Positions 15,742 through 25,306 of a stretch of 64,000 nt of DNA are shown here, in pieces (positions within the stretch are counted from its first letter, which is position 1; the number at the start of each line of letters is the position of its first letter). The notes under the pieces are model-generated. The model searched no databases. It was not told the origin of the DNA and worked only from the letters and a program-made list of their open reading frames with translations. Source of the stretch: Gillisia limnaea DSM 15749 (GTDB lineage: Bacteria > Bacteroidota > Bacteroidia > Flavobacteriales > Flavobacteriaceae); NCBI RefSeq assembly GCF_000243235.1, contig NZ_JH594606.1, positions 183,895 to 247,894 of the forward strand. Reading direction: 5' to 3'. Both the position numbers and the translations under genes were made by a program.

Positions 15742-18000
15742 ATGATTTGGAAAACTACTTTTGCATTGTTGGTTGATAAAGCTACATTATTTTTTAATAA
15801 AAAAAATTGTGCCCAACCTCCTTCTTTTTTTAAAACTCTAACCATCCTGTTAATTTTCTCTGGATGCTTTTTCAATTTTTCTACTGGTTATTCACAAACT
15901 GTACCTGATGGGAATTTCAATGCTACAGAATATTCAGATGCTCAAACAAGTGCTGTAGATTCTAATGCAAGTACTACCTGTGACGTAGTGAAAGTTTTAG
16001 CTACAATTAACAATGACATTCCTGCGGATCCTTATTTATTATTGGGATTTCAGGTTGGAAATGGCGGAAATGCTATATTCAGGTATTACTTTGATACTGA
16101 TGGGAAATCAATTGGAACAGATAGATTCGCAAATAAAGAGATAGTTGTTGGAGATGCAGATTTGGTTGTACAAATAAACACTAACAACAGCAATTCCCTA
16201 GAAGTTTTAAAGTGGGATGGTACTAGTTTTCAAACTAGTGCGACAAATTTCGGTATTAAAGCGGCTGTTGGAGATTTTGCGCCAGGAGATAGTAGATTTC
16301 TTGAAGTGAAGATACCTCTAGGAGCGGGTTCGGTGATTGATATATGCAATTTGGTTGGTGGTAATTCTATTCAACTTGGAAAATATATATCTGTGAAGGG
16401 GGGGAATTTAAATTCTAATTTATGTCCCCATCCTCCTTTAGTATTTGACATTGCTTTATCGGGAGTTATTTCAGGAGGTAAAGAATATTGTTCTGGAAAG
16501 TATATTCCAACAGAGCTAGCTCTTAATGGTTCTTTTGGTAATGTGGTTGACTGGGAGAAAAATGAAGGAAACGGGTGGGTTTCTGTCGGAAACATTCCTA
16601 CTATAGCCGGAAATTACACCCCTTCCGATGTAACTGTTACCACAAGATATAGAGCTATTATTGTAAGTGCAGTTTGCGCAAATTTAAAAATACCTTCTCA
16701 AGAGGCGACTATTACGATAAATACTTTGGATAATGCTTCGTTTAGTTATTCAGGTTCTCCATATTGTGTTGATGGTACTGATGTAACACCTACAGTGACT
16801 GGTGTTAGCGGTGGATCATTTAATTCAACTACAGGATTAATTATAAATTCAACTACTGGAGTAATTGATTTAGATGCTTCTACACCTGGACCATATACAA
16901 TCATATATTCAACAGATAATGCTGGAACATGTACAAACATAAGCACACAATCAATTACAATTGTAGGAACTCCAGCTGCACCAGTAGCAGGAGAAGTAAC
17001 TCAGCCAACTTGTACTACAGCAACTGGATCTTTCCAAATAGCAGACTTCGATGCTGATAGCGATTATGACTTTTCTCCTAATGTAGTAAGTATTTCTGAT
17101 TCAGGATTGGTAACTGCAACTGCAGGAGACTATTCCTTTACACTAACGAATGAAGCAAAATGTATTTCTCCAGCAAGTGAGAACATAAAAGTAAATGAGC
17201 AACTTGATACTCCAGCTGCACCAGTAGCAGGAGAAGTAACTCAGCCAACTTGTACTACAGCAACGGGATCTTTCCAAATAGCAGACTTCGATGCTGATAG
17301 CGATTATGACTTTACTCCTAGTGTAGTAAGTATTTCTGATTCAGGATTGGTAACTGCCAATGCAGGAGACTATTCCTTTACAGTAACGAATGAAGCAGGA
17401 TGTATTTCTCCAGCAAGTGAGAACATAAAAGTGAATGAGCAACTTGATACTCCAGCTGCACCAGTAGCAGGAGAAGTAACTCAACCAACTTGTACTACAG
17501 CAACTGGATCTTTCCAAATAGCAGACTTCGATGCTGATAGCGATTATGACTTTACTCCTGGTGTAGTAAGTATTTCTGATTCAGGATTGGTAACTGCCAA
17601 TGCAGGAGACTATTCCTTTACAGTAACGAATGAAGCAGGATGTATTTCTCCAGCAAGTGAGAACGTAAAAGTAAATGAGCAACTTGATACTCCAGCTGCA
17701 CCAGTAGCAGGAACAGTAACTCAGCCAACTTGTACTACAGCAACGGGATCTTTCCAAATAGCAGACTTCGATGCTGATAGCGATTATGACTTTACTCCTG
17801 GTGTAGTAAGTGTTTCTGATTCAGGATTGGTAACTGCTAATGCAGGAAACTATTCCTTTACAGTAACGAATGCAGCAGGATGTATTTCTCCAGCTAGTGA
17901 GAACTTAGAAGTAAATGAGCAACTTAATACTCCAGCTGCACCAGTAGCGGGAACAGTAACTCAGCCAACGTGTGATTCGGCAACGGAACTTTCCAAATAG
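15742..18000 (+). CDS. N-terminal segment of a giant T9SS surface protein (frameshifted)
   Basis: 752 codons before a frameshift stop. A long basic N-region is followed by a signal-peptide core (TLTILLIFSGCFFNFSTGYS, ending near residue 52). Next come about 180 residues of a beta-rich domain with a carbohydrate-binding or DOMON-like look, then Ig-like segments, then the first four and a half copies of an 80-residue repeat. Each repeat has two Cys and a DADSDYDF acidic stretch that may bind calcium. The frame breaks near 17984, where the unit reads CAACGGAACT instead of CAACGGGAACT as in the next unit: one G is missing. With the three indels corrected the protein would be about 2870 residues, running to 24365. 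Confidence 0.8.
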   Translation: MIWKTTFALLVDKATLFFNKKNCAQPPSFFKTLTILLIFSGCFFNFSTGYSQTVPDGNFNATEYSDAQTSAVDSNASTTCDVVKVLATINNDIPADPYLLLGFQVGNGGNAIFRYYFDTDGKSIGTDRFANKEIVVGDADLVVQINTNNSNSLEVLKWDGTSFQTSATNFGIKAAVGDFAPGDSRFLEVKIPLGAGSVIDICNLVGGNSIQLGKYISVKGGNLNSNLCPHPPLVFDIALSGVISGGKEYCSGKYIPTELALNGSFGNVVDWEKNEGNGWVSVGNIPTIAGNYTPSDVTVTTRYRAIIVSAVCANLKIPSQEATITINTLDNASFSYSGSPYCVDGTDVTPTVTGVSGGSFNSTTGLIINSTTGVIDLDASTPGPYTIIYSTDNAGTCTNISTQSITIVGTPAAPVAGEVTQPTCTTATGSFQIADFDADSDYDFSPNVVSISDSGLVTATAGDYSFTLTNEAKCISPASENIKVNEQLDTPAAPVAGEVTQPTCTTATGSFQIADFDADSDYDFTPSVVSISDSGLVTANAGDYSFTVTNEAGCISPASENIKVNEQLDTPAAPVAGEVTQPTCTTATGSFQIADFDADSDYDFTPGVVSISDSGLVTANAGDYSFTVTNEAGCISPASENVKVNEQLDTPAAPVAGTVTQPTCTTATGSFQIADFDADSDYDFTPGVVSVSDSGLVTANAGNYSFTVTNAAGCISPASENLEVNEQLNTPAAPVAGTVTQPTCDSATELSK

Positions 18001-19139
18001 TAGATTACGATGCAAATAGCGATTATGACTTTACTCCTAGTGTAGTAAGTATTTCTGATTCAGGATTGGTAACTGCTAATGCAGGAGACTATTCCTTTAC
18101 AGTAACGAATGCAGCAGGATGTATTTCTCCAGCTAGTGAGAACTTAGAAGTAAATGAGCAACTTAATACTCCAGCTGCACCAGTAGCGGGAACAGTAACT
18201 CAGCCAACGTGTGATTCGGCAACGGGAACTTTCCAAATAGTAGATTACGATGCAAATAGCGATTATGACTTTACTCCTAGTGTAGTAAGTATTTCTGATT
18301 CAGGATTGGTAACTGCTAATGCAGGAAACTATTCCTTTACAGTAACGAATGAAGCAGGATGTATTTCTCCAGCAAGTGAGAACATAAAAGTAAATGAGCA
18401 ACTTGATACTCCAGCTGCACCAGTAGCAGGAGAAGTAACTCAACCAACTTGTACTACAGCAACTGGATCTTCCAAATAGCAGACTTCGATGCTGATAGCG
18501 ATTATGACTTTTCTCCTAATGTAGTAAGTATTTCTGATTCAGGATTGGTAACTGCAACTGCAGGAGACTATTCCTTTACACTAACGAATGAAGCAAAATG
18601 TATTTCTCCAGCAAGTGAGAACAATAAAAGTAAATGAGCAACTTGATACTCCAGCTGCACCAGTAGCAGGAGAAGTAACTCAGCCAACTTGTACTACAGC
18701 AACGGGATCTTTCCAAATAGCAGACTTCGATGCTGATAGCGATTATGACTTTACTCCTAGTGTAGTAAGTATTTCTGATTCAGGATTGGTAACTGCTAAT
18801 GCAGGAGACTATTCCTTTACAGTAACGAATGAAGCAGGATGTATTTCTCCAGCAAGTGAGAACATAAAAGTGAATGAGCAACTTGATACTCCAGCTGCAC
18901 CAGTAGCAGGAGAAGTAACTCAACCAACTTGTACTACAGCAACTGGATCTTTCCAAATAGCAGACTTCGATGCTGATAGCGATTATGACTTTACTCCTGG
19001 TGTAGTAAGTATTTCTGATTCAGGATTGGTAACTGCTAATGCAGGAAACTATTCCTTTACAGTAACGAATGCAGCAGGATGTATTTCTCCAGCTAGTGAG
19101 AACATAAAAGTAAATGAGCAACTTAATACTCCAGCTGCA
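16981..19139 (+). repeat. tandem array of nine 240-bp coding repeats
   Basis: Unit boundaries fall at about 16981, 17221, 17461, 17701, 17941, 18180, 18420, 18660 and 18900. Each unit encodes 80 residues (PAAPVAG-VTQPTC ... SENIKVNEQLDT). Units are nearly identical in DNA. Units 7-9 repeat the variant order of units 1-3 (SPN/EAK, then TPS, then TPG), suggesting a 720-bp segmental duplication. Units 5 and 6 form a separate variant (CDSATGTFQIVDYDANSDYD). Confidence 0.92.
18001..18637 (+). pseudogene. middle segment of the T9SS surface protein with two further indels
   Basis: Repeat units 5-7 continue here, but in changing frames. After the missing G near 17984 the repeat is read in another frame until about 18470. 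There GGATCTTCCAAATAG lacks one T that the other units have (GGATCTTTCCAAATAG). At about 18622 an extra A (GAACAATAAAAG for GAACATAAAAG) shifts the frame once more, and it then stays open to 24365. Only with all three corrected are the signal peptide and the sorting domain on one chain. Short open stretches here (18066-18479, 18449-18637) are not separate genes. Confidence 0.75.
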
Positions 19140-22100
19140 CCAGTAGTTGACTCTAGTATTAACACAACTTGCAACCTTAATAATGGTTCAATAGTTTTAG
19201 TAGCGGTTGATGATGTTGAATTTAGTATTGATGGCGTAAACTATCAAACTAGCACATTGTTTAGTGACCTTGCTACAGGAACTTATTCTATTACTACAAG
19301 ATTTATAGATGGAGAATGTATCTCATCTTCAACAGAAGTTGAAATAATAGCAATTCCTGATACTGAAGATCCAATTCTTTCAGAAATGTCAGATATCAAT
19401 GTAAACACAGATGCTGGAGTTTGTGGAGCAGTTATTACTTTCTCTGCTCCTTCTGCTACCGATAATTGTGAAGGAACAGTGATAACACTTAATGAAGGAA
19501 GCATGGCTTCTGGAAGTGAATTCCCTGTGGGAACTGCAACAGTGACCTACACTGCTACAGATGCTGCTGGAAATGCTTCCACAGTATCATTTGATGTGAT
19601 CGTTGTAGATAATGAAGCTCCTGCAATAGCTTGCCCAGCGAATGTGAATCAAACAGCAGAAGCTGGTGAAAGTTTTGCAATTGTAACCTTTGAAGATGCA
19701 ACAGCTACAGACAATTGTGACGTAAGCGTTGAACAGACTGCAGGACTTACCTCTGGTAGCCAGTTTCCAATTGGAGTATCAACTGTAGAATTTACTGCAA
19801 CCGATGCTTCAGGAAATACATCTACTTGTAACTTTACAATTACTATAACAGATAATGATCCACCAACAATCCTATGTCCTGCTAATATAGATATGGATGT
19901 AGATGCTGGAATTTGTGGAGCAGTGGTTTCCTTTGAAACTCCAACCGCAACAGATAACTCAGGACAAGAAGTTACCGTTACTCAAACTGCAGGTCCTGCC
20001 TCAGGGGAAGTATTCCCAGTAGGAACTACCACAGTAACTTTCACTGCCACAGATGCGGCTGGAAACACCGCTTCTTGTAGCTTCGATGTAACCGTAAATG
20101 ATAATGAAGACCCAACTTTTGGATCTGTATCAGATATCACTGTTAACACAGATGCCGGAATATGTGGCGCCGTTGTGAATTATGAAGTTCCAACCGCAAC
20201 CGATAACTGCGAAGGAACTGAAGTTAGCTTAACCGAAGGTTTGGCTTCTGGAAGTGAATTCCCTGTGGGAACTACAACAGTGACCTACACTGCTACAGAT
20301 GCTGCTGGAAATACTTCCACAGTATCCTTTGATGTGATCGTTGTAGATAACGAAGATCCTGCAATAACTTGTCCTGCAAATGTGAATCAAACAACAGAAG
20401 CTGGAGAAAGTTTTGCAATTGTAACTTTTGAAGATGCAACTGCAACAGACAATTGTGACGTAATCGTTGAACAGACTGCGGGACTTACCTCTGGTAGTCA
20501 GTTTCCAATTGGAGAATCTACAGTAACTTTTACTGCAACCGATGCTTCAGGAAATACATCTTCTTGTAGCTTTACAATTACTATAACAGATAATGATCCA
20601 CCAACAATCGTATGTCCTGCTAATATAGATATGGATGTAGATGCTGGAATTTGTGGAGCTGTGGTTTCTTTTGAAACTCCAACCGCAACAGATAACTCAG
20701 GACTAGAAGTTACCGTTACTCAAACAGCTGGTCCTGCCTCAGGGGAAGTATTCCCAGTAGGAACTACCACAGTAACTTTCACTGCCACAGATGCAGCTGG
20801 AAACACCGCTTCTTGTAGCTTCGATGTAACCGTAAATGATACTGAAGACCCAACTTTTGAATCTGTATCAGATATCACTGTTAACACAGATGCTGGAGTT
20901 TGTGGAGCCGTAGTTTCTTTTGAAGCTCCAACTGCTACCGATAATTGTGAAGGAACAGTGGTAACACTTAATGAAGGAAGCTTAGCTTCTGGAAGTGAAT
21001 TCCCTGTGGGAACTACAACGGTGACTTACACTGCAACCGATGCTGTTGGAAATACAGTTTCTACCAGCTTTACCGTAACTATAATCGATAATGAGGCTCC
21101 TGTGATTGTTTGTATAGACAACATCAGCCAGGCAACCGATATGGGTGAAGCTACAGCAGTAGTGACTTTTGAAGCTCCTTTGGGAACCGATAATTGTGGA
21201 GCTACTACAGAGCAAACTGCAGGTTTACCTTCAGGAAGTGAATTCCCAATTGGAACTACAACCAACACATATATTGTAACCGATGCTGCCGGAAATACCG
21301 CTACCTGTAGTTTTACAGTAACAATTATAGACGAAGAAGATCCTACTATCTCCTGCCCTGCCAATATCAATATGAATGTTGATGCCGGATTATGCGGAGC
21401 AGTAGTAGAATTCGAAATGCCGGTTGCAAATGACAATTCTGGAAATGTATCTGTAACTCAAACAGCTGGTCCTGCCTCAGGGGAAGTATTCCCAGTAGGA
21501 ACTACCACAGTAACTTTCACTGCCACAGATGCAGCTGGAAACACCGCTTCTTGTAGCTTCGATGTAACCGTAAATGATACTGAAGACCCAACTTTTGAAT
21601 CTGTGTCAGATATCAATGTAAACACAGATGCTGGAGTTTGTGGAGCAGTCATTACTTTCTCTGCTCCTTCTGCTACCGATAATTGTGAAGGAACAGTGAT
21701 AACACTTAATGAAGGAAGCATGGCTTCTGGTAGTGAATTCCCTGTGGGAACTACAACAGTGACTTACACTGCTACAGATGCAGCTGGAAATACTTCAACA
21801 GTATCCTTTGATGTGATCGTTGTAGATAACGAAGATCCTGCAATAACTTGTCCTGCAAATGTGAATCAAACAACAGAAGCTGGAGAAAGTTTTGCAATTG
21901 TTACTTTTGAAGATGCAACTGCAACAGACAATTGTGACGTAATCGTTGAACAGACTGCGGGACTTACCTCTGGTAGTCAGTTTCCAATTGGAGAATCAAA
22001 TGTAGAATTTACTGCAACCGATGCTTCAGGAAATACATCTTCTTGCAGCTTTACAATTACTATAACAGATAATGATCCACCAACAATCCTATGTCCTGCT

Positions 22101-24365
22101 AATATAGATATGGAAGTAGATGCTGGAATTTGTGGAGCTGTGGTTTCTTTTGAAACTCCAACCGCTTCAGATAATTCAGGACAAGAAGTTACCGTTACTC
22201 AAACTGCAGGTCCTGCCTCAGGTGAAGAATTCCCAGTAGGAACTACCACAGTAACTTTCACTGCCACAGATGCAGCTGGAAACACCGCTTCTTGTAGCTT
22301 CGATGTAAGCGTAAATGATACTGAAGACCCAACTTTTGGATCTGTATCAGATATCACTGTTAACACAGATGCTGGAGTTTGTGGAGCCGTAGTTTCTTTT
22401 GAAGCTCCAACTGCTACCGATAATTGCGAAGGAACAGTAGTTACACTTAATGAAGGAAGCTTGGCTTCTGGAAGTGAATTCCCTGTGGGAACTACAACGG
22501 TGACTTACACTGCAACCGATGCAGCTGGAAATACTTCCACAGTATCCTTTGATGTGATCGTTGTAGATAACGAAGATCCTGCAATAACTTGTCCTGCAAA
22601 TGTGAATCAAACAACAGAAGCTGGAGAAAGTTTTGCAATTGTAACTTTTGAAGATGCAACTGCAACAGACAATTGTGACGTAACCGTTGAACAGACTGCG
22701 GGACTTACCTCTGGTAGTCAGTTTCCAATTGGAGAATCTACAGTAACTTTTACTGCAACCGATGCTTCAGGAAATACATCTTCTTGTAGCTTTACAATTA
22801 CTATAACAGATAATGATCCACCAACAATCCTATGTCCTGCTAATATAGATATGGAAGTAGATGCTGGAATTTGTGGAGCTGTGGTTTCCTTTGAAACTCC
22901 AACCGCAACAGATAACTCAGGACAAGAAGTTACCGTTACTCAAACTGCAGGTCCTGCCTCAGGGGAAGTATTCCCAGTAGGAACTACCACAGTAACTTTC
23001 ACTGCCACAGATGCGGCTGGAAACACCGCTTCTTGTAGCTTCGATGTAACCGTAAATGATACTGAAGACCCAACTTTTGGATCTGTATCAGATATCACTG
23101 TTAACACAGATGCTGGAGTTTGTGGTGCAGTTGTTACTTTCTCTGCTCCTTCTGCTACAGATAATTGCGAAGGAACAGTAGTTACACTTAATGAAGGAAG
23201 CTTAGCTTCTGGAAGTGAATTCCCTGTGGGAACTACAACGGTGACTTACACTGCAACCGATGCTGTTGGAAATACAGTTTCTACCAGCTTTACCGTAACT
23301 ATAATCGATAATGAGGCTCCTGTAATTAACTGTGCTGAAAACATCAGTTTAACGGTTGACTTCGGAGTGACCAGCCTGGTTGTAAATTACGAATCGGTTA
23401 CTGCTACGGATAATTGTCCTGATACAACTATTGAACAAACAGCAGGTCTTTCTTCAGGAAGTAGTTTCCCTATTGGAACTACAACAAATACGTTTGTAGT
23501 AACAGATGCTTCAGGAAATACAGCAACTTGTAGTTTCGATATCATAGTGGAAGAATTGCTGGATGAAAAACCAGAACCGCCTTTAGTGGTCGAGGTTATT
23601 CAACCTACCTGTGAAGTAGCAACAGGGACTATCACCGTTCAAACTATAGAGGGATTAACATACAGTATCAACGGAACCGATTATCAGGAAAGTGGAGTTT
23701 TTATCAATCTTGAACCGGGAACATACAGTATAACTGCTCAAAATAGCAGTGGACAAATCTCGGATGCTGTTCAGGTTACTTTAGATGAACCTACAGCAAC
23801 AACAATCCAAACAACTACCGTTGATCTTTGTATTGAAGACTCTGTTTATGATCTATTCGAATTGTTATCAGGTGATTTTGATGAAACCGGTACCTGGGTA
23901 GATACGGATCAAACAGGAGCTTTAGCCGGAAGCTTTATAGACCCTAAATTGTTAGCTGTTGGAAACTACAACTTCACTTATGTACTAGGCGGAAATTGTC
24001 CTTCAACCACGAGTGTGCTGGTAAGTATAAACGACTTATGTGTGGTAGATCCCGAAGGTTGTGATATAGATGGTATTAAAGCCGGAGTTTCAAAAGCAGT
24101 AACTCCTAATGGAGATGGTTTTAACGACTTCTTCGAAATAAAAGTTGATCCATTATGTGGTTTCAGGTTCGGGGTACAAATATTTAACCGTTGGGGTGCT
24201 GAAATTTATTCTAATCCAAATTATACGAATGAATGGGACGGATTCTCAAACAAATCCTTTACCGGATCAAATCAATTGCCTTCGGGAACCTATTTCTATA
24301 TTCTAACTGTTAATAACGGCGAAATAGCACCAATTCAAGGATACATCTACTTAGGAACAAAATAA
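18588..24365 (+). CDS. C-terminal segment of the T9SS surface protein: HYR repeats and type B sorting domain
   Basis: 1925 codons. The nominal ATG at 18588 lies within a repeat unit in the wrong frame, so this is the remainder of the gene that starts at 15742. After two and a half 80-residue repeats and a SprB-repeat-like unit come about 17 HYR domains (19359-23553), with the TATDAAGNTASCSFDV pattern. A second SprB-like unit and a spacer follow. The end is a gliding-motility-associated C-terminal domain (about 24095-24365: AVTPNGDGFNDFFEIK, IFNRWGAEIYS, YEWDG-like NEWDGF, GTYFYIL), the type B signal for T9SS secretion. It is expected to be exposed on the cell surface as an adhesin. Confidence 0.88.
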   Translation: MKQNVFLQQVRTIKVNEQLDTPAAPVAGEVTQPTCTTATGSFQIADFDADSDYDFTPSVVSISDSGLVTANAGDYSFTVTNEAGCISPASENIKVNEQLDTPAAPVAGEVTQPTCTTATGSFQIADFDADSDYDFTPGVVSISDSGLVTANAGNYSFTVTNAAGCISPASENIKVNEQLNTPAAPVVDSSINTTCNLNNGSIVLVAVDDVEFSIDGVNYQTSTLFSDLATGTYSITTRFIDGECISSSTEVEIIAIPDTEDPILSEMSDINVNTDAGVCGAVITFSAPSATDNCEGTVITLNEGSMASGSEFPVGTATVTYTATDAAGNASTVSFDVIVVDNEAPAIACPANVNQTAEAGESFAIVTFEDATATDNCDVSVEQTAGLTSGSQFPIGVSTVEFTATDASGNTSTCNFTITITDNDPPTILCPANIDMDVDAGICGAVVSFETPTATDNSGQEVTVTQTAGPASGEVFPVGTTTVTFTATDAAGNTASCSFDVTVNDNEDPTFGSVSDITVNTDAGICGAVVNYEVPTATDNCEGTEVSLTEGLASGSEFPVGTTTVTYTATDAAGNTSTVSFDVIVVDNEDPAITCPANVNQTTEAGESFAIVTFEDATATDNCDVIVEQTAGLTSGSQFPIGESTVTFTATDASGNTSSCSFTITITDNDPPTIVCPANIDMDVDAGICGAVVSFETPTATDNSGLEVTVTQTAGPASGEVFPVGTTTVTFTATDAAGNTASCSFDVTVNDTEDPTFESVSDITVNTDAGVCGAVVSFEAPTATDNCEGTVVTLNEGSLASGSEFPVGTTTVTYTATDAVGNTVSTSFTVTIIDNEAPVIVCIDNISQATDMGEATAVVTFEAPLGTDNCGATTEQTAGLPSGSEFPIGTTTNTYIVTDAAGNTATCSFTVTIIDEEDPTISCPANINMNVDAGLCGAVVEFEMPVANDNSGNVSVTQTAGPASGEVFPVGTTTVTFTATDAAGNTASCSFDVTVNDTEDPTFESVSDINVNTDAGVCGAVITFSAPSATDNCEGTVITLNEGSMASGSEFPVGTTTVTYTATDAAGNTSTVSFDVIVVDNEDPAITCPANVNQTTEAGESFAIVTFEDATATDNCDVIVEQTAGLTSGSQFPIGESNVEFTATDASGNTSSCSFTITITDNDPPTILCPANIDMEVDAGICGAVVSFETPTASDNSGQEVTVTQTAGPASGEEFPVGTTTVTFTATDAAGNTASCSFDVSVNDTEDPTFGSVSDITVNTDAGVCGAVVSFEAPTATDNCEGTVVTLNEGSLASGSEFPVGTTTVTYTATDAAGNTSTVSFDVIVVDNEDPAITCPANVNQTTEAGESFAIVTFEDATATDNCDVTVEQTAGLTSGSQFPIGESTVTFTATDASGNTSSCSFTITITDNDPPTILCPANIDMEVDAGICGAVVSFETPTATDNSGQEVTVTQTAGPASGEVFPVGTTTVTFTATDAAGNTASCSFDVTVNDTEDPTFGSVSDITVNTDAGVCGAVVTFSAPSATDNCEGTVVTLNEGSLASGSEFPVGTTTVTYTATDAVGNTVSTSFTVTIIDNEAPVINCAENISLTVDFGVTSLVVNYESVTATDNCPDTTIEQTAGLSSGSSFPIGTTTNTFVVTDASGNTATCSFDIIVEELLDEKPEPPLVVEVIQPTCEVATGTITVQTIEGLTYSINGTDYQESGVFINLEPGTYSITAQNSSGQISDAVQVTLDEPTATTIQTTTVDLCIEDSVYDLFELLSGDFDETGTWVDTDQTGALAGSFIDPKLLAVGNYNFTYVLGGNCPSTTSVLVSINDLCVVDPEGCDIDGIKAGVSKAVTPNGDGFNDFFEIKVDPLCGFRFGVQIFNRWGAEIYSNPNYTNEWDGFSNKSFTGSNQLPSGTYFYILTVNNGEIAPIQGYIYLGTK
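19359..23553 (+). repeat. array of about 17 HYR domains with a three-domain higher-order repeat
   Basis: Each HYR (hyalin repeat, Ig-like) unit is about 82 residues. Three unit types alternate: one beginning EDPTF-SVSDI-VNTDAG, one beginning EDPAITCPANVNQT, and one beginning DPPTI-CPANIDM. The three-unit block recurs about every 738-741 bp; for example, the same TTAACACAGATGC sequence occurs at 20143, 20881, 22360 and 23101. Long stretches are identical in DNA, indicating recent expansion. Confidence 0.88.
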
Positions 24366-24375
24366 ATCTAAAACC

Positions 24376-25290
24376 ATGAAAAAATTCTATCTCCTAATAT
24401 CGGTACTTTTTGTAGGATTGTGGACCACCCAGGCTCAGCAACTTCCGCAGTTCACACAATATATGTACAATACAATTTCTATAAATCCTGCATATGCAGG
24501 AAACAGGGACGCCTTCTCTTTAACCGCTCTCAATAGAAACCAATGGGCAGGAATTAGCGGGGCACCTCGCACCCAAACGCTATCCATCCACAGTCCATTA
24601 AGGAATGAGAAAATTGGTTTAGGGTTATCTGTAATCAACGATAAAACCGGTTATGAAAACTACACGTATTTATATGGTGATTTTTCATATACCATCAATG
24701 TAAGCCAGGATATTACTTTGTCTTTTGGGTTAAAGGGTGGATTTAGTTATTATGATCTTGATGAAGATCTATTTAACGAGCCTTCTGTGCTGCAGGATCC
24801 ATTTTTTAGAGAACAATTCAATAAATGGACTCCAAATTTTGGAGCTGGACTTTTCCTTTCATCTCAAAAATGGTATGTAGGATTATCTGCTCCCAAAATT
24901 ATAAATAATGATAATAATGATTTCAACGAATTTGTAGCCCTGGAGCAGGTCCACTACTATATGACAGGGGGTTATGTATTTGATCTCAGTGATACCTGGA
25001 AATTAAGGCCAACAGCACTTGCAAAAGTTACCAATGGAGCTCCTTTGTCCTTTGATATGTCCAGTACAGTAATATATGACGAGAAGTTGTATTTAGGGGC
25101 AACTTACAGGATAGATGATGCAATTGGCGCTTTTATAGATTTTCAAATCTTCGAACCCCTGCGCATAGGATATGGATATGAATATTCAATTTCCGATCTT
25201 AGACCTTATACCTCAGGTTCACACGAGGTCATCCTGATTTATGAACTGCGCTTTCAAAACACTAAATATAAATCTCCAAGATTTTTCTAA
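24376..25290 (+). CDS. PorP/SprF family type IX secretion system membrane protein
   Basis: A 304-residue outer-membrane beta-barrel protein with a signal peptide ending at about TQAQQ (residue 20). The family start QLPQFTQYMYNTISINPAYAGNRD is textbook PorP/SprF, and QWAGISGAPRTQTLSIHSP follows. The barrel ends with ELRFQNTKYKSPRFF. In Flavobacterium johnsoniae, SprF is needed for secretion of its neighbour-encoded adhesin SprB, and PorP-like proteins serve as surface anchors for type B cargo. Here it starts 10 bases after the cargo gene, so it is probably the dedicated partner of that protein. Its function would be orphaned if the cargo gene is truly broken. Confidence 0.94.
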   Translation: MKKFYLLISVLFVGLWTTQAQQLPQFTQYMYNTISINPAYAGNRDAFSLTALNRNQWAGISGAPRTQTLSIHSPLRNEKIGLGLSVINDKTGYENYTYLYGDFSYTINVSQDITLSFGLKGGFSYYDLDEDLFNEPSVLQDPFFREQFNKWTPNFGAGLFLSSQKWYVGLSAPKIINNDNNDFNEFVALEQVHYYMTGGYVFDLSDTWKLRPTALAKVTNGAPLSFDMSSTVIYDEKLYLGATYRIDDAIGAFIDFQIFEPLRIGYGYEYSISDLRPYTSGSHEVILIYELRFQNTKYKSPRFF

Positions 25291-25306
25291 CATAAAATAA
25301 GCTATT

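Noticed and set aside
15645..15875. A minus-strand gene overlapping the start of the surface protein
   Set aside because: It is antisense to the signal peptide of the large gene and has no family features.
18588..18624. A real start codon for the HYR-rich protein
   Set aside because: The ATG falls inside a repeat unit read in the wrong frame, and there is no signal peptide.
16981..19139. CRISPR array
   Set aside because: The repeats are 240 bp, contiguous, without spacers, and encode protein.
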